From Tunicatimonas sp965217305 (lineage in GTDB: Bacteria; Bacteroidota; Bacteroidia; Cytophagales; Cyclobacteriaceae): a stretch of DNA of 64,000 bases. The DNA lies in assembly GCA_965217305.1 (NCBI GenBank), contig CBDCHN010000012.1, positions 558,001-622,000 on the forward strand. The letters are read 5' to 3'. The position numbers were made by a program, and so were the translations under genes. Below are positions 47,034 to 56,364 of the stretch, piece after piece. Positions within the stretch are counted from its first letter, which is position 1; each line of letters begins with the position of its first letter. Below the pieces are notes generated by a model. That model ran no database searches. It saw only the letters and a program-made list of their open reading frames with translations, and had not been told where the DNA came from.

Positions 47034-48056
47034 GTGCGATCGATGCCTCCTCCCCTACCCTTTCTGGCGGCTGAGCAGCTCACCGTCGGATACCGCCGCG
47101 GCCGACAAATTCATCCGGTAGCCGAACGATTAGCGTTTGATGCTACGCCGGGTCAAATCATCGGACTACTGGGCCCCAATGGCTGCGGAAAGTCCACCCT
47201 GCTGCGTACCCTGGCGGGCATGCAACCACCGCTGAGAGGCCGGGTACTGCTCAACGGGCACCCCCTCACCAGTCTTAACCCAGCGCAGCGGGCCACCCAA
47301 CTAGCCGTGGTGCTCACCGAAGCCCCCGACGCCAACCTGACCGCCTACGACTTGGTAGCTACCGGTCGCTATCCCTACACGGGTTGGCTCGGTCGGATGT
47401 CGGCAGAGGACAAACAGGCGGTGAGGCAGGCTCTACAGCGCACCGACACCCTGGGATTTGCCCGTCGGCCCATCGGTGCCCTGAGTGACGGTGAACGGCA
47501 GAAGGTGATGATTGCCCGGGCGGTGGCCCAAGACACCCCCTTGCTTATTTTGGACGAACCCACCGCCCACCTGGACGTGCCTAACCGCGTGGCCGTGCTG
47601 CAACTGCTGCTTCGCCTGGCCCATGAGCACCAAAAAACGGTTCTGCTGTCAACGCACGCCCTGGACCTGGCCCTGCTGATGGCCGATCAGTTGTGGCTGA
47701 TGCACCGGGGGCAATTGCAAGCCGGGGTACCCGAAGACTTGGTGCTTCGCGGCGAACTGGGAGCGGTATTCGATAGTGAGGGGGTCACCTTTGATCGGCA
47801 TACGGGCACCTTTGGGGTCTCCCGACCCGCCGGGCATCTTGTACGGCTGGAAGGCGCTTCGCTGGAGGGCTTTTGGACCCGCCGGGCCCTGGAAAGAACC
47901 GGTTACACGGTGGTAACCGGTCGGGACGAGGCTCCGTTGGTGCGGGTGCTGGCCGGTCCGCCCGTTTGTTGGGTCGTAGAATCCGGGACTTCCCGCTGGG
48001 AAACAGATAGCATTGCTATGGTGCTAGAACGCCTTAGGACGCTAAAGCTTGACTAG
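47034..48056 (+). CDS. ABC transporter ATP-binding protein (iron-siderophore/B12 type) with a C-terminal extension
   Basis: The product has 340 residues. Walker A GLLGPNGCGKSTLLR is at about 42, the Q-loop region follows LTEAPDANLTAYD, the signature is GALSDGERQKVMIARA (about 145), Walker B LLILDEPTAHLD (about 165) and the H-loop LLSTHALDLAL (about 197). RYPYTGWLGRMS is typical of the FecE/BtuD/HmuV group. About 90 extra residues (EGVTFDRHTGTFG to the end) have no match I know. No permease or binding-protein gene is adjacent. The start could be 47034 or the second Met at 47043. B12 or heme/siderophore import is likely but not shown; it lies in the same region as btuB. Confidence 0.82.
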   Translation: MRSMPPPLPFLAAEQLTVGYRRGRQIHPVAERLAFDATPGQIIGLLGPNGCGKSTLLRTLAGMQPPLRGRVLLNGHPLTSLNPAQRATQLAVVLTEAPDANLTAYDLVATGRYPYTGWLGRMSAEDKQAVRQALQRTDTLGFARRPIGALSDGERQKVMIARAVAQDTPLLILDEPTAHLDVPNRVAVLQLLLRLAHEHQKTVLLSTHALDLALLMADQLWLMHRGQLQAGVPEDLVLRGELGAVFDSEGVTFDRHTGTFGVSRPAGHLVRLEGASLEGFWTRRALERTGYTVVTGRDEAPLVRVLAGPPVCWVVESGTSRWETDSIAMVLERLRTLKLD

Positions 48057-48080
48057 CGCCGGGGGTTACAAGGCCCTACC

Positions 48081-48506
48081 CTACCGGGCTACCGCTTCCT
48101 CGATGGTGTCGACGTACTGGATATCCATCTGCCGGAACTTGCCGTTGGGAAAGCGTTCGTAAATGCTTTTCCGGCTGGTGTCGACGCTGTACTTGAAGGG
48201 AACACTCTCGGGCATAATCTTGCGGTGGGTGCGCAGCCCGTGGGCAAACATCTTTTCTTTCCAATCAGTAAAATACCATTCCATCGCCTCGGGATCAAAG
48301 ACCTTGAAGCTACGCTTGTCAAAAACAAGTTTGGTGATTCCTTCTTGCTGAATAATCGCCCCGGCCTCGGTGAAAATATTCTTAAAATTAGCCAGCGGGA
48401 TAGAAGTGGCGGTGGACTGGATAATGAGAACGGGTTCGTCCGGTACGCGGAGAATATCGGCGTACTTGTGAGAGGCTACTTTCTTCAAATTGATTGCTTC
48501 AGTCAT
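48081..48506 (-). CDS. Hypothetical cytoplasmic protein, STAS/SpoIIAA-like
   Basis: The 141-residue product has no signal or membrane segment. Alternating strands and helices (DEPVLIIQSTATSIPLANFK, IFTEAGAIIQQEGITKLVFD, FTDWKEKMFAHGLRTHRKIM) with a final two-strand part look like the SpoIIAA-like/STAS fold seen in many small Bacteroidota proteins. Function unknown. Convergent with the ABC gene. Confidence 0.65.
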   Translation of the reverse strand: MTEAINLKKVASHKYADILRVPDEPVLIIQSTATSIPLANFKNIFTEAGAIIQQEGITKLVFDKRSFKVFDPEAMEWYFTDWKEKMFAHGLRTHRKIMPESVPFKYSVDTSRKSIYERFPNGKFRQMDIQYVDTIEEAVAR

Positions 48507-48667
48507 TGGGAAAAAATTTGGATAGAACCATCATTTAAAGCACAAAGTAAATCAAGCTGCGCTAGAAAAACGATAGTAGGTACCTTCTTTGCTTACAATG
48601 CAGAATTTTTCAACCGCTCTGATCAGCAACCGCAGATATTTTTACTAAGAACCCGGCGCACCATCCC

Positions 48668-49231
48668 TCAGAATCTTCTGGCGTAATACACTCCCCACTG
48701 ATAAGAATCGGCGCTCAGGTAGCCTCCCGACAAGCTGGTGAGCAGCTCCAGACGAGCGCCGAGGGTGTAGGATTCTTGATTAACAAAGTTGGTGTTCACC
48801 GCCCCGACAAATCCCCACAGGTTTTCCTGACGGTGCTCCGAATAGTCGTTGGAACTGCCATCAAGATTGGTTTGGCCAACGGACCCGTAGGTGCTGGCGA
48901 AGCGGTGGTACAAGCCCCCCACGTCTACCGAGAAAAAATACAAGAAACGGGGCAGCGGAGTGATGCGCGCCGAAACGTTGGTCACAAAAGAAGATACGTG
49001 ATCGTAAAGGTGTCGCTGCTCGCGCGCCGCCATTCCGCCCAGCAGACGCGGTGCCACGCTGAGGTAAGGATTGAGGCGGTAGCTATACTCAGCGTAGAGC
49101 GAGGGGCCGACCACGTCGCCTGAACCAAAAAATGCCCGGTTGATGCCAACGCGGATTTCGTTTCGGGGAGCAGTCAATTGAGCGCTTGCCCAAGTTGGAA
49201 GGAAGACGATAAGAAAAAATAGTGAGCGCAT
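48668..49231 (-). CDS. Hypothetical secreted outer-membrane beta-barrel protein
   Basis: From the ATG at 49231 the product has 187 residues: signal peptide (SLFFLIVFLPTWASAQ), then short amphipathic strands (NEIRVGINRAFFGSGDVVGP, YAEYSYRLNPYLSVAPRLLG, FLYFFSVDVGGLYHRF, GVYYARRF). It is similar in style to the product at 55644-56216 (GSGDV versus GTGDV near the start), so the two may be distant paralogs. No domain name is known to me. A longer start at 49300 lacks a signal. Confidence 0.68.
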   Translation of the reverse strand: MRSLFFLIVFLPTWASAQLTAPRNEIRVGINRAFFGSGDVVGPSLYAEYSYRLNPYLSVAPRLLGGMAAREQRHLYDHVSSFVTNVSARITPLPRFLYFFSVDVGGLYHRFASTYGSVGQTNLDGSSNDYSEHRQENLWGFVGAVNTNFVNQESYTLGARLELLTSLSGGYLSADSYQWGVYYARRF

Positions 49232-49323
49232 GTTAGAAAGATTAGGTTGGAGATTGTTAAAACTTCTAACAATTTTAACACCAATAAATTCGTGACGCAA
49301 ACCGGCCGTGCCGACCTCACAAT

Positions 49324-49770
49324 ATGCAGAATACCTTTTTATTCCGATTTATTTTTTGGATTGTTTTCTTGACAATTTTTGCCACGCAAGCTATTGCTCA
49401 AGTAGATCCCGCTCCCCTGGTACTACGCGCTGAACAGGTCCGCTTCGAGGCCATGACCGCCGCCGATACCGCCGCGTTGCGCAAGCTGCTACACCCCGAT
49501 CTGCTCTATATTCATAGTAACGGGCTGGAAGAATCTGCCGAAGATCTGGTAAGCAGCGTGGCGGCGGGCAAGATTGTTTATGAGTCGTTCGAGCCGCAGC
49601 ACTCCCCCCGGTTACACGTTTTCGGTGAAACCGCGCTGGCGGATGGCTTGGTGCGGGTAAGCGGTCGATATCAGGGTGATCCGTTCTCAGTGAACCTGCG
49701 CTACACCAGTGTTTATCGAAAGGTGGATGGTCGGTGGCGACTAATTCGGTGGCAATCGTTGAAGGTGTAA
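49324..49770 (+). CDS. Secreted NTF2/SnoaL-like (DUF4440-type) protein
   Basis: The 148-residue product has a signal peptide (FWIVFLTIFATQAIAQVDPA). The remainder has the cone-shaped NTF2 pattern: helix VLRAEQVRFEAMTAADTAAL, RKLLHPDLLYIHSNGLEESA, then strands FGETALADGLVRVSGRY and YRKVDGRWRLIRWQSLKV, the usual DUF4440/SnoaL ending. Such proteins may bind small ligands or be enzymes; the role here is unknown. Divergent from the barrel protein. Confidence 0.78.
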   Translation: MQNTFLFRFIFWIVFLTIFATQAIAQVDPAPLVLRAEQVRFEAMTAADTAALRKLLHPDLLYIHSNGLEESAEDLVSSVAAGKIVYESFEPQHSPRLHVFGETALADGLVRVSGRYQGDPFSVNLRYTSVYRKVDGRWRLIRWQSLKV

Positions 49771-49797
49771 CTTATTTTCTTGCCATAGGGGTTCACT

Positions 49798-50970
49798 CTA
49801 TTTTAGCAGACTGACATAGCCCTTCAACTCCTTGTCGAGAAGCTCATTGTTTTTGATGCAGAAAATTTTAGCGGTCCACAGATATACACCCGGACTGGCT
49901 AGATTTCCGTTAATTTGTCCGTTCCAGCCCTGCTGGGCATCCTGGGTTTCAAAGACCAGTTTTCCCCAGCGATTGTAAATCTTTAGGTCAAACCGGGCAA
50001 CCTCAATTACGGGTATCAACTGGAAGATATCATTCTTGCCATCGCCGTTGGGCGTAAATACGTTAGTCACCAGCAGGTTACAACTACAGTCCTCAAAGTT
50101 GATTTCCAGCCGTGCCTTGTACGTGCTGCATCCCACTTGCGTAGTCACGGAGTAAACTCCGGAGGTTGTAATTGTCGTTGAAGAACTGTTCGTTCCATCA
50201 CTCCAGACCGAACTGCCTACGGCTCCCAAATTCGTCCTCAACACCACCGAATCATCCGAACAATACACTCCGCCGGGAGTACTAATGGCCTCAATTTCCA
50301 GCTCAAAATTCTCAGGAATCACGCTCACCTCATCAATATAGTAGTACGTATCAGGATCGAAAAAGCTGGAAGCGTTTAGGGGGGCGAAGTTTACGGCACC
50401 AGACCGGCACGAGCCAATCACAATAAACCGTTCGTTGCCCTGCGCCGTGATGTTGTCGCTAAGCTGGACCCATTCTTGGGTATTATCGAGCACGTTGCCA
50501 ACCGGGTTACGCAGGGCGTAAGTGAGGGTATCTAGTGCTTCACTGCTGGGTATTTCGGGAGTAAAAAAGATACAGAGGTCATCCGTCGCCAATCGGGGCT
50601 GGTCCGCGCAACTCACCCACATCGATACGCAGTAGCGCTCGCCCGCCCGCAGTGCTTCGCTTAACGGCGCGTACAGATAGTCATACGGTTGATCGTTCCA
50701 GTTCACAATAATCCCCGCATAGCCACTGCCAGAATAAGCATCCTGGCTACCCGGTCCATTATCAGGTACGCCCACTTCGCCCAAACCGCAACTATGAAAA
50801 AAGTCTGAGGTGGCAGGAAAGCCGTTCCAGGGAGTAGCTTTGACAATATCGCCCTGACCGCCGGGACACCCGGAATATTCTTCAAAACTGCCATTTGGAA
50901 CCAAATTCTGAGAACGCACCGGTCCACAAGCTGCCGCCAATAGTATAGCAATGATAAAGAGTAACTTCAT
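49798..50970 (-). CDS. Secreted protein with a gliding-motility (CHU_C, T9SS type B) C-terminus
   Basis: The 390-residue product has a signal peptide ending in ACGPVRS, then NLVPNGSFEEYSGCPGGQGD, a start typical of a large family of Bacteroidota carbohydrate-binding-like secreted proteins; beta-sandwich middle (PFSEALRAGERYCVSMWVSC); Ig-like part (YCSDDSVVLRTNLGAVGSSV); and the C-terminal CHU_C domain VFTPNGDGKNDIFQLIP, FDLKIYNRWGKLVFETQ, WNGQINGNLASPGVYLW, which directs T9SS export and cell-surface anchoring. It is not in an obvious operon. Confidence 0.88.
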   Translation of the reverse strand: MKLLFIIAILLAAACGPVRSQNLVPNGSFEEYSGCPGGQGDIVKATPWNGFPATSDFFHSCGLGEVGVPDNGPGSQDAYSGSGYAGIIVNWNDQPYDYLYAPLSEALRAGERYCVSMWVSCADQPRLATDDLCIFFTPEIPSSEALDTLTYALRNPVGNVLDNTQEWVQLSDNITAQGNERFIVIGSCRSGAVNFAPLNASSFFDPDTYYYIDEVSVIPENFELEIEAISTPGGVYCSDDSVVLRTNLGAVGSSVWSDGTNSSSTTITTSGVYSVTTQVGCSTYKARLEINFEDCSCNLLVTNVFTPNGDGKNDIFQLIPVIEVARFDLKIYNRWGKLVFETQDAQQGWNGQINGNLASPGVYLWTAKIFCIKNNELLDKELKGYVSLLK

Positions 50971-51069
50971 TTAACTTTAGTTTTAGATAGGAACGTTAAG
51001 GCAGGTTGGCAACAGACAGCAATAAATTTCACAAAGTTACGCTCGCACGGTTAATATTCCTATCTTTGC

Positions 51070-51300
51070 CCCTCACCTCACCCAGGGTTCGGGGCGCGCC
51101 CGTCAGCGCGTGCCGATTAAAAGGGAATCCGGTGCTTTGGTGCATCAAGCCAGAAAAGCCGGAACTGTCCCCGCAACTGTAAGTCCGCCAACGGGTTACT
51201 CCCATCACGCACCACTGTTCCTAACGGAATGGGAAGGTCGGAGTAACCGGACGAGTCAGGAGACCTGCCCCGGGAGAAACGCATTCGGGCTTTCGGAGGA
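51070..51300 (+). ncRNA. Cobalamin (B12) riboswitch
   Basis: The conserved core is clear: AAAAGGGAATCCGGTG at 51117-51132, AAGCCGGAACTGTCCCCGCA with ACTGTAAGTC, and the B12 box GAGTCAGGAGACCTGCC near 51250. Paired arms around it (GGTTCGGGGCGCGCC, and the GGTCGGAGTAACCGGACGAG segment) fit the class. It would reduce expression of the following btuB when adenosylcobalamin is plentiful. The boundaries are approximate. Confidence 0.93.
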
Positions 51301-51435
51301 AAGGTCGGGATTGTGATCGGAACTCCGGAGGCGGTTAAGCCGCACCGGGCGCGCGTGCACTGTGCAGCGTACCAAATTCGTGCTCCGATAGCACTCCTTT
51401 CTCCCCCCTTCCGCCAGCTCTTCACCCTAAACCCA

Positions 51436-53376
51436 ATGGCTGGCATGCACCGTTTCTTTCTTCCCCTTGTCTTAATATATTGGTTCATCTTCGGTGAAAT
51501 CTCTTCTGCCCGGGGCCAAACCCTTGCGGATTCTACCGAGGCCGTCGCCGATAGCGTGCTGCTCGGCGAACTGGTAATTACTGCCGCTAAGGTGCCCCTG
51601 CCGCGGCGAGAAACGGCCAAGCCCGTGCAGGTTATCACCCGAGAACAAATCGCGCAGCAGGCGGGAAGTGATCTGGCCCAACTGCTGCAAACCCAGGCCG
51701 GGGTGATCGTGAACGGAGCCTACAGCAACCCGGCCAAAGACCGTAGCCTCTACCTGCGCGGGGCGGATGCGGCCTACACCCTGATCCTGATCGACGGGCA
51801 GCCCGTGAGCGACCCCACGCTGCTGGGCAGCACCTTTGACCTGCGGCTGCTATCGCCCGAGCAGATCGAACGCATTGAAATTCTTAAAGGCAGCCAGTCG
51901 ACCCTGTACGGCAACGATGCTATTGCGGGAGTGGTGAACATCATCACGCGCAGCGAGGCAAATCCTTCCCCCCTGTCGGTCTACGGGTCGGCGGCGGGGG
52001 GGTCGCTCAACACCTGGCAGGGCACCCTGGGCGTGCGCGGCACGGCGAGCCGGGTGGGCTACGACCTGAGCTACCAGCACTGGACCACCGACGGACTCAG
52101 CGAAGCGGCCTCCCCGCCCGACAGCACCGGCTTTGATCGCGACGGGGCCACCCGCGATGGCCTACAGGCGACGGTGCACCTTACCCCCCACGAGGGGGTG
52201 CGGGTGAGTCCGTTCATCCGCTATTCGGCCGTGAGCGGTCACAACGACGCCGGAGCCTTCACGGACGCGGCCGACACCTACGCCCTGCGCTGGCTCAATT
52301 CCGGTCTGCAAACTGAATTAAATTTAGGTCAACTGACCCTGCACGGGCACTACGCCTACACCCGCACCCAACGTACCTTCCGTTCGCAGTTCGGAGAAAC
52401 ATTCTTTGACGGACGTTTCCATCAAGGCGATCTGTACGGTAGTCTTAGACTCAATGATTTTTTGCGGTTGATGGTGGGCATAAACGGACAGCAGCAGCAG
52501 ATGCAGGATACGTCGACGGTCCGCACCGACCCATCGGTGACAATCGTGAGTCCGTATGCTACGCTCCTGATTCATACGGTAGGAGGATTTAATGCTGAAC
52601 TCGGATATCGATTCAATCACCATTCTCAGTTTGGTTCGGCATCTACCGTTTCGGTGGCTCCCTCTTACCAGATTACCCCTACCCTAAAAGCTTTCACCTC
52701 GCTGGGCACGGGCTTCAAGGCACCCACCCTGTACCAGTTATACGCCGCCCCCTGGGGCAATGCCAACCTGAAGCCCCAGCGAAGCCGCACGGCGGAAGCC
52801 GGATTGCAGTGGGTACCTGGTGATGGCAAGAGCACGTTACAAGCGACCTACTTCCGGCGTCGGATCGACGACGTGGTGGTGTTCGTCAACGGCTACCTGA
52901 ACCAGGACCGGCAGAATGGGGTAGGTCTGGAATTGGAAGCCTTCTGGCAGTTGAGCGAGCACTGGTGCATCGACGGGCAGTATACGTATCTGGAGGGCAC
53001 CACCACCGTGAGGGGCAGCCAGGAGCAGGACTCTACCTTCGCGGACCTGCTGCGGCGGCCCCGGCACAGCCTTTCGGGCTCGTTGCGCTTTGCCCCTACC
53101 CCCCGAGTCAACGTATCGCTACAGGCGCAGTACCAGAGTGAGCGGGACGATCTTTACTTCAATTTTGGTACGTTTACTACCGATGCAGCTACGCTCGATG
53201 CTTTTCTGTTGCTCAACGCCCACGCCAGCTACCGGGTGACCAACGGATTGAGTTTGTTTGCCGACGTGAAAAACCTGACCAACGCCAATTATTTTGAAGC
53301 GTACGGATTCAGTACCCTGGGCATCAACGGGCAAGCAGGAGTGCAATTCAATCTGTTTGAGGGTGTCACTCGGTGA
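51436..53376 (+). CDS. btuB: Vitamin B12 TonB-dependent receptor BtuB
   Basis: From the ATG at 51436 the product has 646 residues: signal peptide (MHRFFLPLVLIYWFIFGEIS), a TonB-box-like stretch (GELVITAAKVPLPRRET), plug (VQVITREQIAQQAGSDLAQL, LILIDGQPVSDP, ERIEILKGSQSTLYGNDAIA, GVVNIITRSEA), then a barrel ending QFNLFEGVTR. The short plug without a carboxypeptidase-like domain and the preceding cobalamin riboswitch identify it as BtuB. It imports B12 across the outer membrane. An open frame from 51313 is not used because it runs through the riboswitch. Confidence 0.92.
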   Translation: MAGMHRFFLPLVLIYWFIFGEISSARGQTLADSTEAVADSVLLGELVITAAKVPLPRRETAKPVQVITREQIAQQAGSDLAQLLQTQAGVIVNGAYSNPAKDRSLYLRGADAAYTLILIDGQPVSDPTLLGSTFDLRLLSPEQIERIEILKGSQSTLYGNDAIAGVVNIITRSEANPSPLSVYGSAAGGSLNTWQGTLGVRGTASRVGYDLSYQHWTTDGLSEAASPPDSTGFDRDGATRDGLQATVHLTPHEGVRVSPFIRYSAVSGHNDAGAFTDAADTYALRWLNSGLQTELNLGQLTLHGHYAYTRTQRTFRSQFGETFFDGRFHQGDLYGSLRLNDFLRLMVGINGQQQQMQDTSTVRTDPSVTIVSPYATLLIHTVGGFNAELGYRFNHHSQFGSASTVSVAPSYQITPTLKAFTSLGTGFKAPTLYQLYAAPWGNANLKPQRSRTAEAGLQWVPGDGKSTLQATYFRRRIDDVVVFVNGYLNQDRQNGVGLELEAFWQLSEHWCIDGQYTYLEGTTTVRGSQEQDSTFADLLRRPRHSLSGSLRFAPTPRVNVSLQAQYQSERDDLYFNFGTFTTDAATLDAFLLLNAHASYRVTNGLSLFADVKNLTNANYFEAYGFSTLGINGQAGVQFNLFEGVTR

Positions 53377-53486
53377 GGTAACAGTGAAATCAGTCAGGTT
53401 AAAAATTATTTTTTGATGATTAACCAACCAATCAAACTAAATCCGGGTCTTGAGAATATACAGTAGTTAAACTTAACTATACGCTA

Positions 53487-54029
53487 ATGAAATGCTTTGT
53501 AGCGCTTGCGCTGGGGCTCACCACGCTGTACGGATGCACCTGGGACGAGATACTCGCCGAGCTTACTCCTACCCAGGAGGATGCAACGCCCGCTGACTCT
53601 ACCCTCGCGTCATTTTTACCCATGCACGTTGGAAATCGATGGGAAGTAAACGAACAGAACTATACGGAGATAACGGATACCCTGCAAATCAACGGAGAAC
53701 TGTTCTATCACTTTTATTCTCTTGTTGGAGGAGACGGAGTGATGCGACAGTACCTTCGCATTGACGAAGAGGACCGTCTTATCGAGCGTTTTCCTGACGA
53801 TCCCGACTTTAGGTACTTACACGCAGACTTTAGGGCGGCAGTGGGTGATACCTTCAGTACCATTGGCGATGATTCACGAAACGATTTTATCGTTGCGGTG
53901 ACCATTAAGACTGATTCTACGATGACGTTTAACTACCAGAACAAACAAGACGATTACGTCCGTTTTCAGCGCACGTTTGTTCGTGGTTTAGGCTATCAGG
54001 AAGACTATCAAGTGGTTGAACTGTATTAG
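53487..54029 (+). CDS. Hypothetical lipoprotein
   Basis: The 180-residue product has a lipoprotein signal (KCFVALALGLTTLYGCTWDE, Cys about 17). The rest resembles the beta-rich form of lipoproteins with DYLPMHVGNRWEV-like start (LASFLPMHVGNRWEVNEQNY) and an ending KQDDYVRFQRTFVRGLGYQ. The MxVGNxWxY-type lead is a pattern I know from Bacteroidota secreted proteins of unknown function. It lies 110 bp after btuB on the same strand, too far to be sure of an operon. Confidence 0.68.
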   Translation: MKCFVALALGLTTLYGCTWDEILAELTPTQEDATPADSTLASFLPMHVGNRWEVNEQNYTEITDTLQINGELFYHFYSLVGGDGVMRQYLRIDEEDRLIERFPDDPDFRYLHADFRAAVGDTFSTIGDDSRNDFIVAVTIKTDSTMTFNYQNKQDDYVRFQRTFVRGLGYQEDYQVVELY

Positions 54030-54149
54030 GCGCAACGAACGACAACGAACTGATTTACAGAAAGTTGCATCGCAGCGCTAAACCAATCGGTCGCAAATGT
54101 GTTTAGTGGTTTGTAGGAAAATAACTTTCTACGCAACCAAGACATATCT

Positions 54150-54647
54150 ATGGAAGATTTAAACGTTTTGATACCGCCCTTTCTCATTGGTTTAGGAGTT
54201 GGGCTATTAGTTGTGCTTATTACTTATATGCGTGAGACCATGAAGCGCAAATCGCTGCGCCGGGAGATCGGCACCCTAAAGAACCATTTGCAGAACAAAA
54301 TGGAGATCGAGGCCGAGGCTACCGAAGGGCGACGCCTGGAGAATGAGCGCCTCAAGAAGGAAAACGAAAACCTGCGTATCACCAACCAGACGCTGGCCCA
54401 GAAGCCGGGTCGGCGCGAGGTGATGAACCTGCACGTGTACCAGCGGGCCATTGCCATCATGACCGAAAGCGCCCAAGGTTTCGCCCCGATGTGGCAGCGC
54501 GCCCTGCGCGAAGCCGAAGCCGAACAGAACCAATCGGACCAAGGGGGTTCATCATTTATTCGCAAGATCATTCCTACTCAGATTTTCGGGGGCTCGTCGT
54601 CCGAACCCAAGCGCATCAGCACCAACACCGAAGAAGAAGACGTTTAA
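54150..54647 (+). CDS. Membrane-anchored coiled-coil protein, hypothetical
   Basis: The 165-residue product has one N-terminal transmembrane helix (PFLIGLGVGLLVVLITYM, about 11-28), then a long charged coiled coil (KRKSLRREIGTLKNHLQNKM, ERLKKENENLRITNQTLAQK) and an Asp/Glu-rich C-terminus. No known domain; the plan resembles small LapA-like or septum/cell-envelope coiled-coil proteins. The stop codon sits directly before a direct-repeat cluster (54649-54722). Confidence 0.7.
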   Translation: MEDLNVLIPPFLIGLGVGLLVVLITYMRETMKRKSLRREIGTLKNHLQNKMEIEAEATEGRRLENERLKKENENLRITNQTLAQKPGRREVMNLHVYQRAIAIMTESAQGFAPMWQRALREAEAEQNQSDQGGSSFIRKIIPTQIFGGSSSEPKRISTNTEEEDV

Positions 54648-54648
54648 T

Positions 54649-54722
54649 TTCGAATGATGAATATCGAGTGATGAATATCGAATGATGAAGTAAAGGTTAG
54701 CACTTCATCATTCAACATTCCT
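54649..54722. repeat. Repeat cluster GAATGATGAA(T/G)
   Basis: Three head-to-tail units (CGAATGATGAATAT, CGAGTGATGAATAT, CGAATGATGAAG) followed by an inverted unit (CTTCATCATTCAACATTC). A relative of this cluster, AACGAATGATGAAATG, borders the truncated protease gene at 58196-58222. Confidence 0.75.
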
Positions 54723-54749
54723 TGTTCGGGGTCCGATATTTCTGTTTTT

Positions 54750-55592
54750 ATGAACCATGCTTCCTGGACGACCGTCAAAACCTACGAAGACATCACCTAC
54801 CGCAAGTCCGACGGAGTGGCGCGCATTGCCTTCAACCGGCCCGCGGTGCGCAACGCCTTTCGCCCCAAGACGGTAGCCGAATTGTTCGAAGCCTTTCTCG
54901 ACGCCCGCGAAGACCCGGCCATTGGAGTGGTGCTGCTGTCGGGTGAAGGACCTTCTCCCAAGGACGGGGTCTACGCCTTTTGCAGCGGCGGCGACCAGCG
55001 GGCCCGCGGTCAGCAGGGCTACGTGGACGACGACGGGGTGCCGCGCCTCAATATTCTGGAAGTGCAGCGTTTGATGCGGTTCATGCCCAAGGTGGTGATC
55101 GCGGTGGTGCCCGGCTGGGCGGTGGGCGGCGGGCACAGCCTGCACGTGGTGTGCGACCTCACGCTGGCCAGTGCTGAGCACGCCATCTTTAAGCAGACCG
55201 ACGCCGACGTTACCAGCTTCGACGGGGGCTACGGCTCGGCTTACCTGGCCAAGATGGTGGGCCAGAAGCGCGCCCGCGAGATTTTCTTTCTGGGGCGCAA
55301 TTATTCGGCGCAAGAAGCCTACGACATGGGCATGGTGAACGCCGTGGTGCCCCACGATGAACTGGAAGATACCGCTTACGACTGGGCCCAGGAGATTCTC
55401 CAAAAGTCACCCACCTCCATCAAGATGCTCAAGTTTGCCTTTAACGCCACCGACGACGGCATGGTGGGGCAGCAGGTGTTTGCCGGAGAAGCTACGCGCC
55501 TGGCCTACATGACCGACGAAGCCAAAGAGGGTCGCAATGCCTTTCTGGAGAAGCGCAAACCCGACTTTGGCAAGGGCAAGTGGATACCTTAG
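54750..55592 (+). CDS. menB: 1,4-dihydroxy-2-naphthoyl-CoA synthase MenB
   Basis: The 280-residue enoyl-CoA hydratase-fold protein has the MenB hallmarks: YEDITYRKSDGVARIAFNRP near the start, AFCSGGDQRARGQQGY (oxyanion-hole loop), VVPGWAVGGGHSLHVVCDLT, QTDADVTSFDGGYGSAYLAK, and YMTDEAKEGRNAFLEKRKPD at the C-terminus. It cyclises o-succinylbenzoyl-CoA to form the naphthoquinone ring in menaquinone synthesis, the usual respiratory quinone of Bacteroidota. No other men gene is in the window. Confidence 0.95.
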   Translation: MNHASWTTVKTYEDITYRKSDGVARIAFNRPAVRNAFRPKTVAELFEAFLDAREDPAIGVVLLSGEGPSPKDGVYAFCSGGDQRARGQQGYVDDDGVPRLNILEVQRLMRFMPKVVIAVVPGWAVGGGHSLHVVCDLTLASAEHAIFKQTDADVTSFDGGYGSAYLAKMVGQKRAREIFFLGRNYSAQEAYDMGMVNAVVPHDELEDTAYDWAQEILQKSPTSIKMLKFAFNATDDGMVGQQVFAGEATRLAYMTDEAKEGRNAFLEKRKPDFGKGKWIP

Positions 55593-55643
55593 GTTGGAAT
55601 GAATTTTGAGCGGGTGGACTCAGAACCATCGTTTGTTCTCACC

Positions 55644-56216
55644 ATGCTTCGTTACCGTTTGCCGTTTGTAATTTTCTTCATTTCGTTGGTTCAGTTGCCG
55701 CTGTTGGTTTACTCACAACCGGTGGACGAGTTGAAATTGGGAGTAGGAGTATCTTTCTTAGGAACCGGCGACGTGTACGTTGTGAAGCTAGAGGGGGAAG
55801 CGCTTCGCCGCTGGAACCGTTACTTCAGTGGCTCACTGGCAATCGGGGCGGGGTACGGCGACTCGCGGTGGTACGAAAACCCCGAGTACATCACCCTATT
55901 CTTAAGAAGCGCTACCGTACATCTTGACGGTAACTTTTTCTTTTCCCCCTTCGGCAACGACCGCGCGTATGACTTCAAAATCGGAACCGGTCCGTCACTC
56001 ATGTACGTGCGAGACCCATTCTATCGGGGCTATCCGGGCTGGCCTCAGTCCGAAGGCTCGCCGGAGCATCGTTTCTCGCTGGGCGGCAGCATCATTGTGG
56101 AACAAGAGGTTCGGATAAGGCAGCAGTATACCATTGGGTTGAAAACCATGTTCCAGCCGTATCTCAACGGCGATGGCGCGGTCACGGTGCTGGTGAAGGT
56201 GGGTAGAACACTGTAG
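55644..56216 (+). CDS. Hypothetical secreted outer-membrane protein
   Basis: From the ATG at 55644 the product has 190 residues: signal peptide (LPFVIFFISLVQLPLLVYSQ) and amphipathic strands (ELKLGVGVSFLGTGDVYVVK, YFSGSLAIGAGYGDSR, SLGGSIIVEQEVRI) typical of a small outer-membrane barrel. The GVGVSFLGTGDV start parallels VGINRAFFGSGDV of the 48668-49231 product. It lies 51 bp after menB; no functional link is evident. An upstream in-frame ATG at 55599 would bury the signal. Confidence 0.65.
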   Translation: MLRYRLPFVIFFISLVQLPLLVYSQPVDELKLGVGVSFLGTGDVYVVKLEGEALRRWNRYFSGSLAIGAGYGDSRWYENPEYITLFLRSATVHLDGNFFFSPFGNDRAYDFKIGTGPSLMYVRDPFYRGYPGWPQSEGSPEHRFSLGGSIIVEQEVRIRQQYTIGLKTMFQPYLNGDGAVTVLVKVGRTL

Positions 56217-56364
56217 TCTTGTACTTGAACCGAGCTGAATATATTGCGTCTTTAGTAGAAGAAATAAGGGTTGATAGTACGGTAACTGTGGTAGTACAGT
56301 ACAAATCCCTGTACGGTGAGAAATGGGAATTGACCTATCCAACGCTTTCTCACCGAAGGATCAA

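Noticed and set aside
51313..51435. Longer N-terminus of BtuB
   Set aside because: It would start within the riboswitch expression platform and push the signal peptide 41 residues inward.
54708..55403. 231-codon open frame antisense to menB
   Set aside because: His/Val/Gly-rich shadow of a well-conserved gene.
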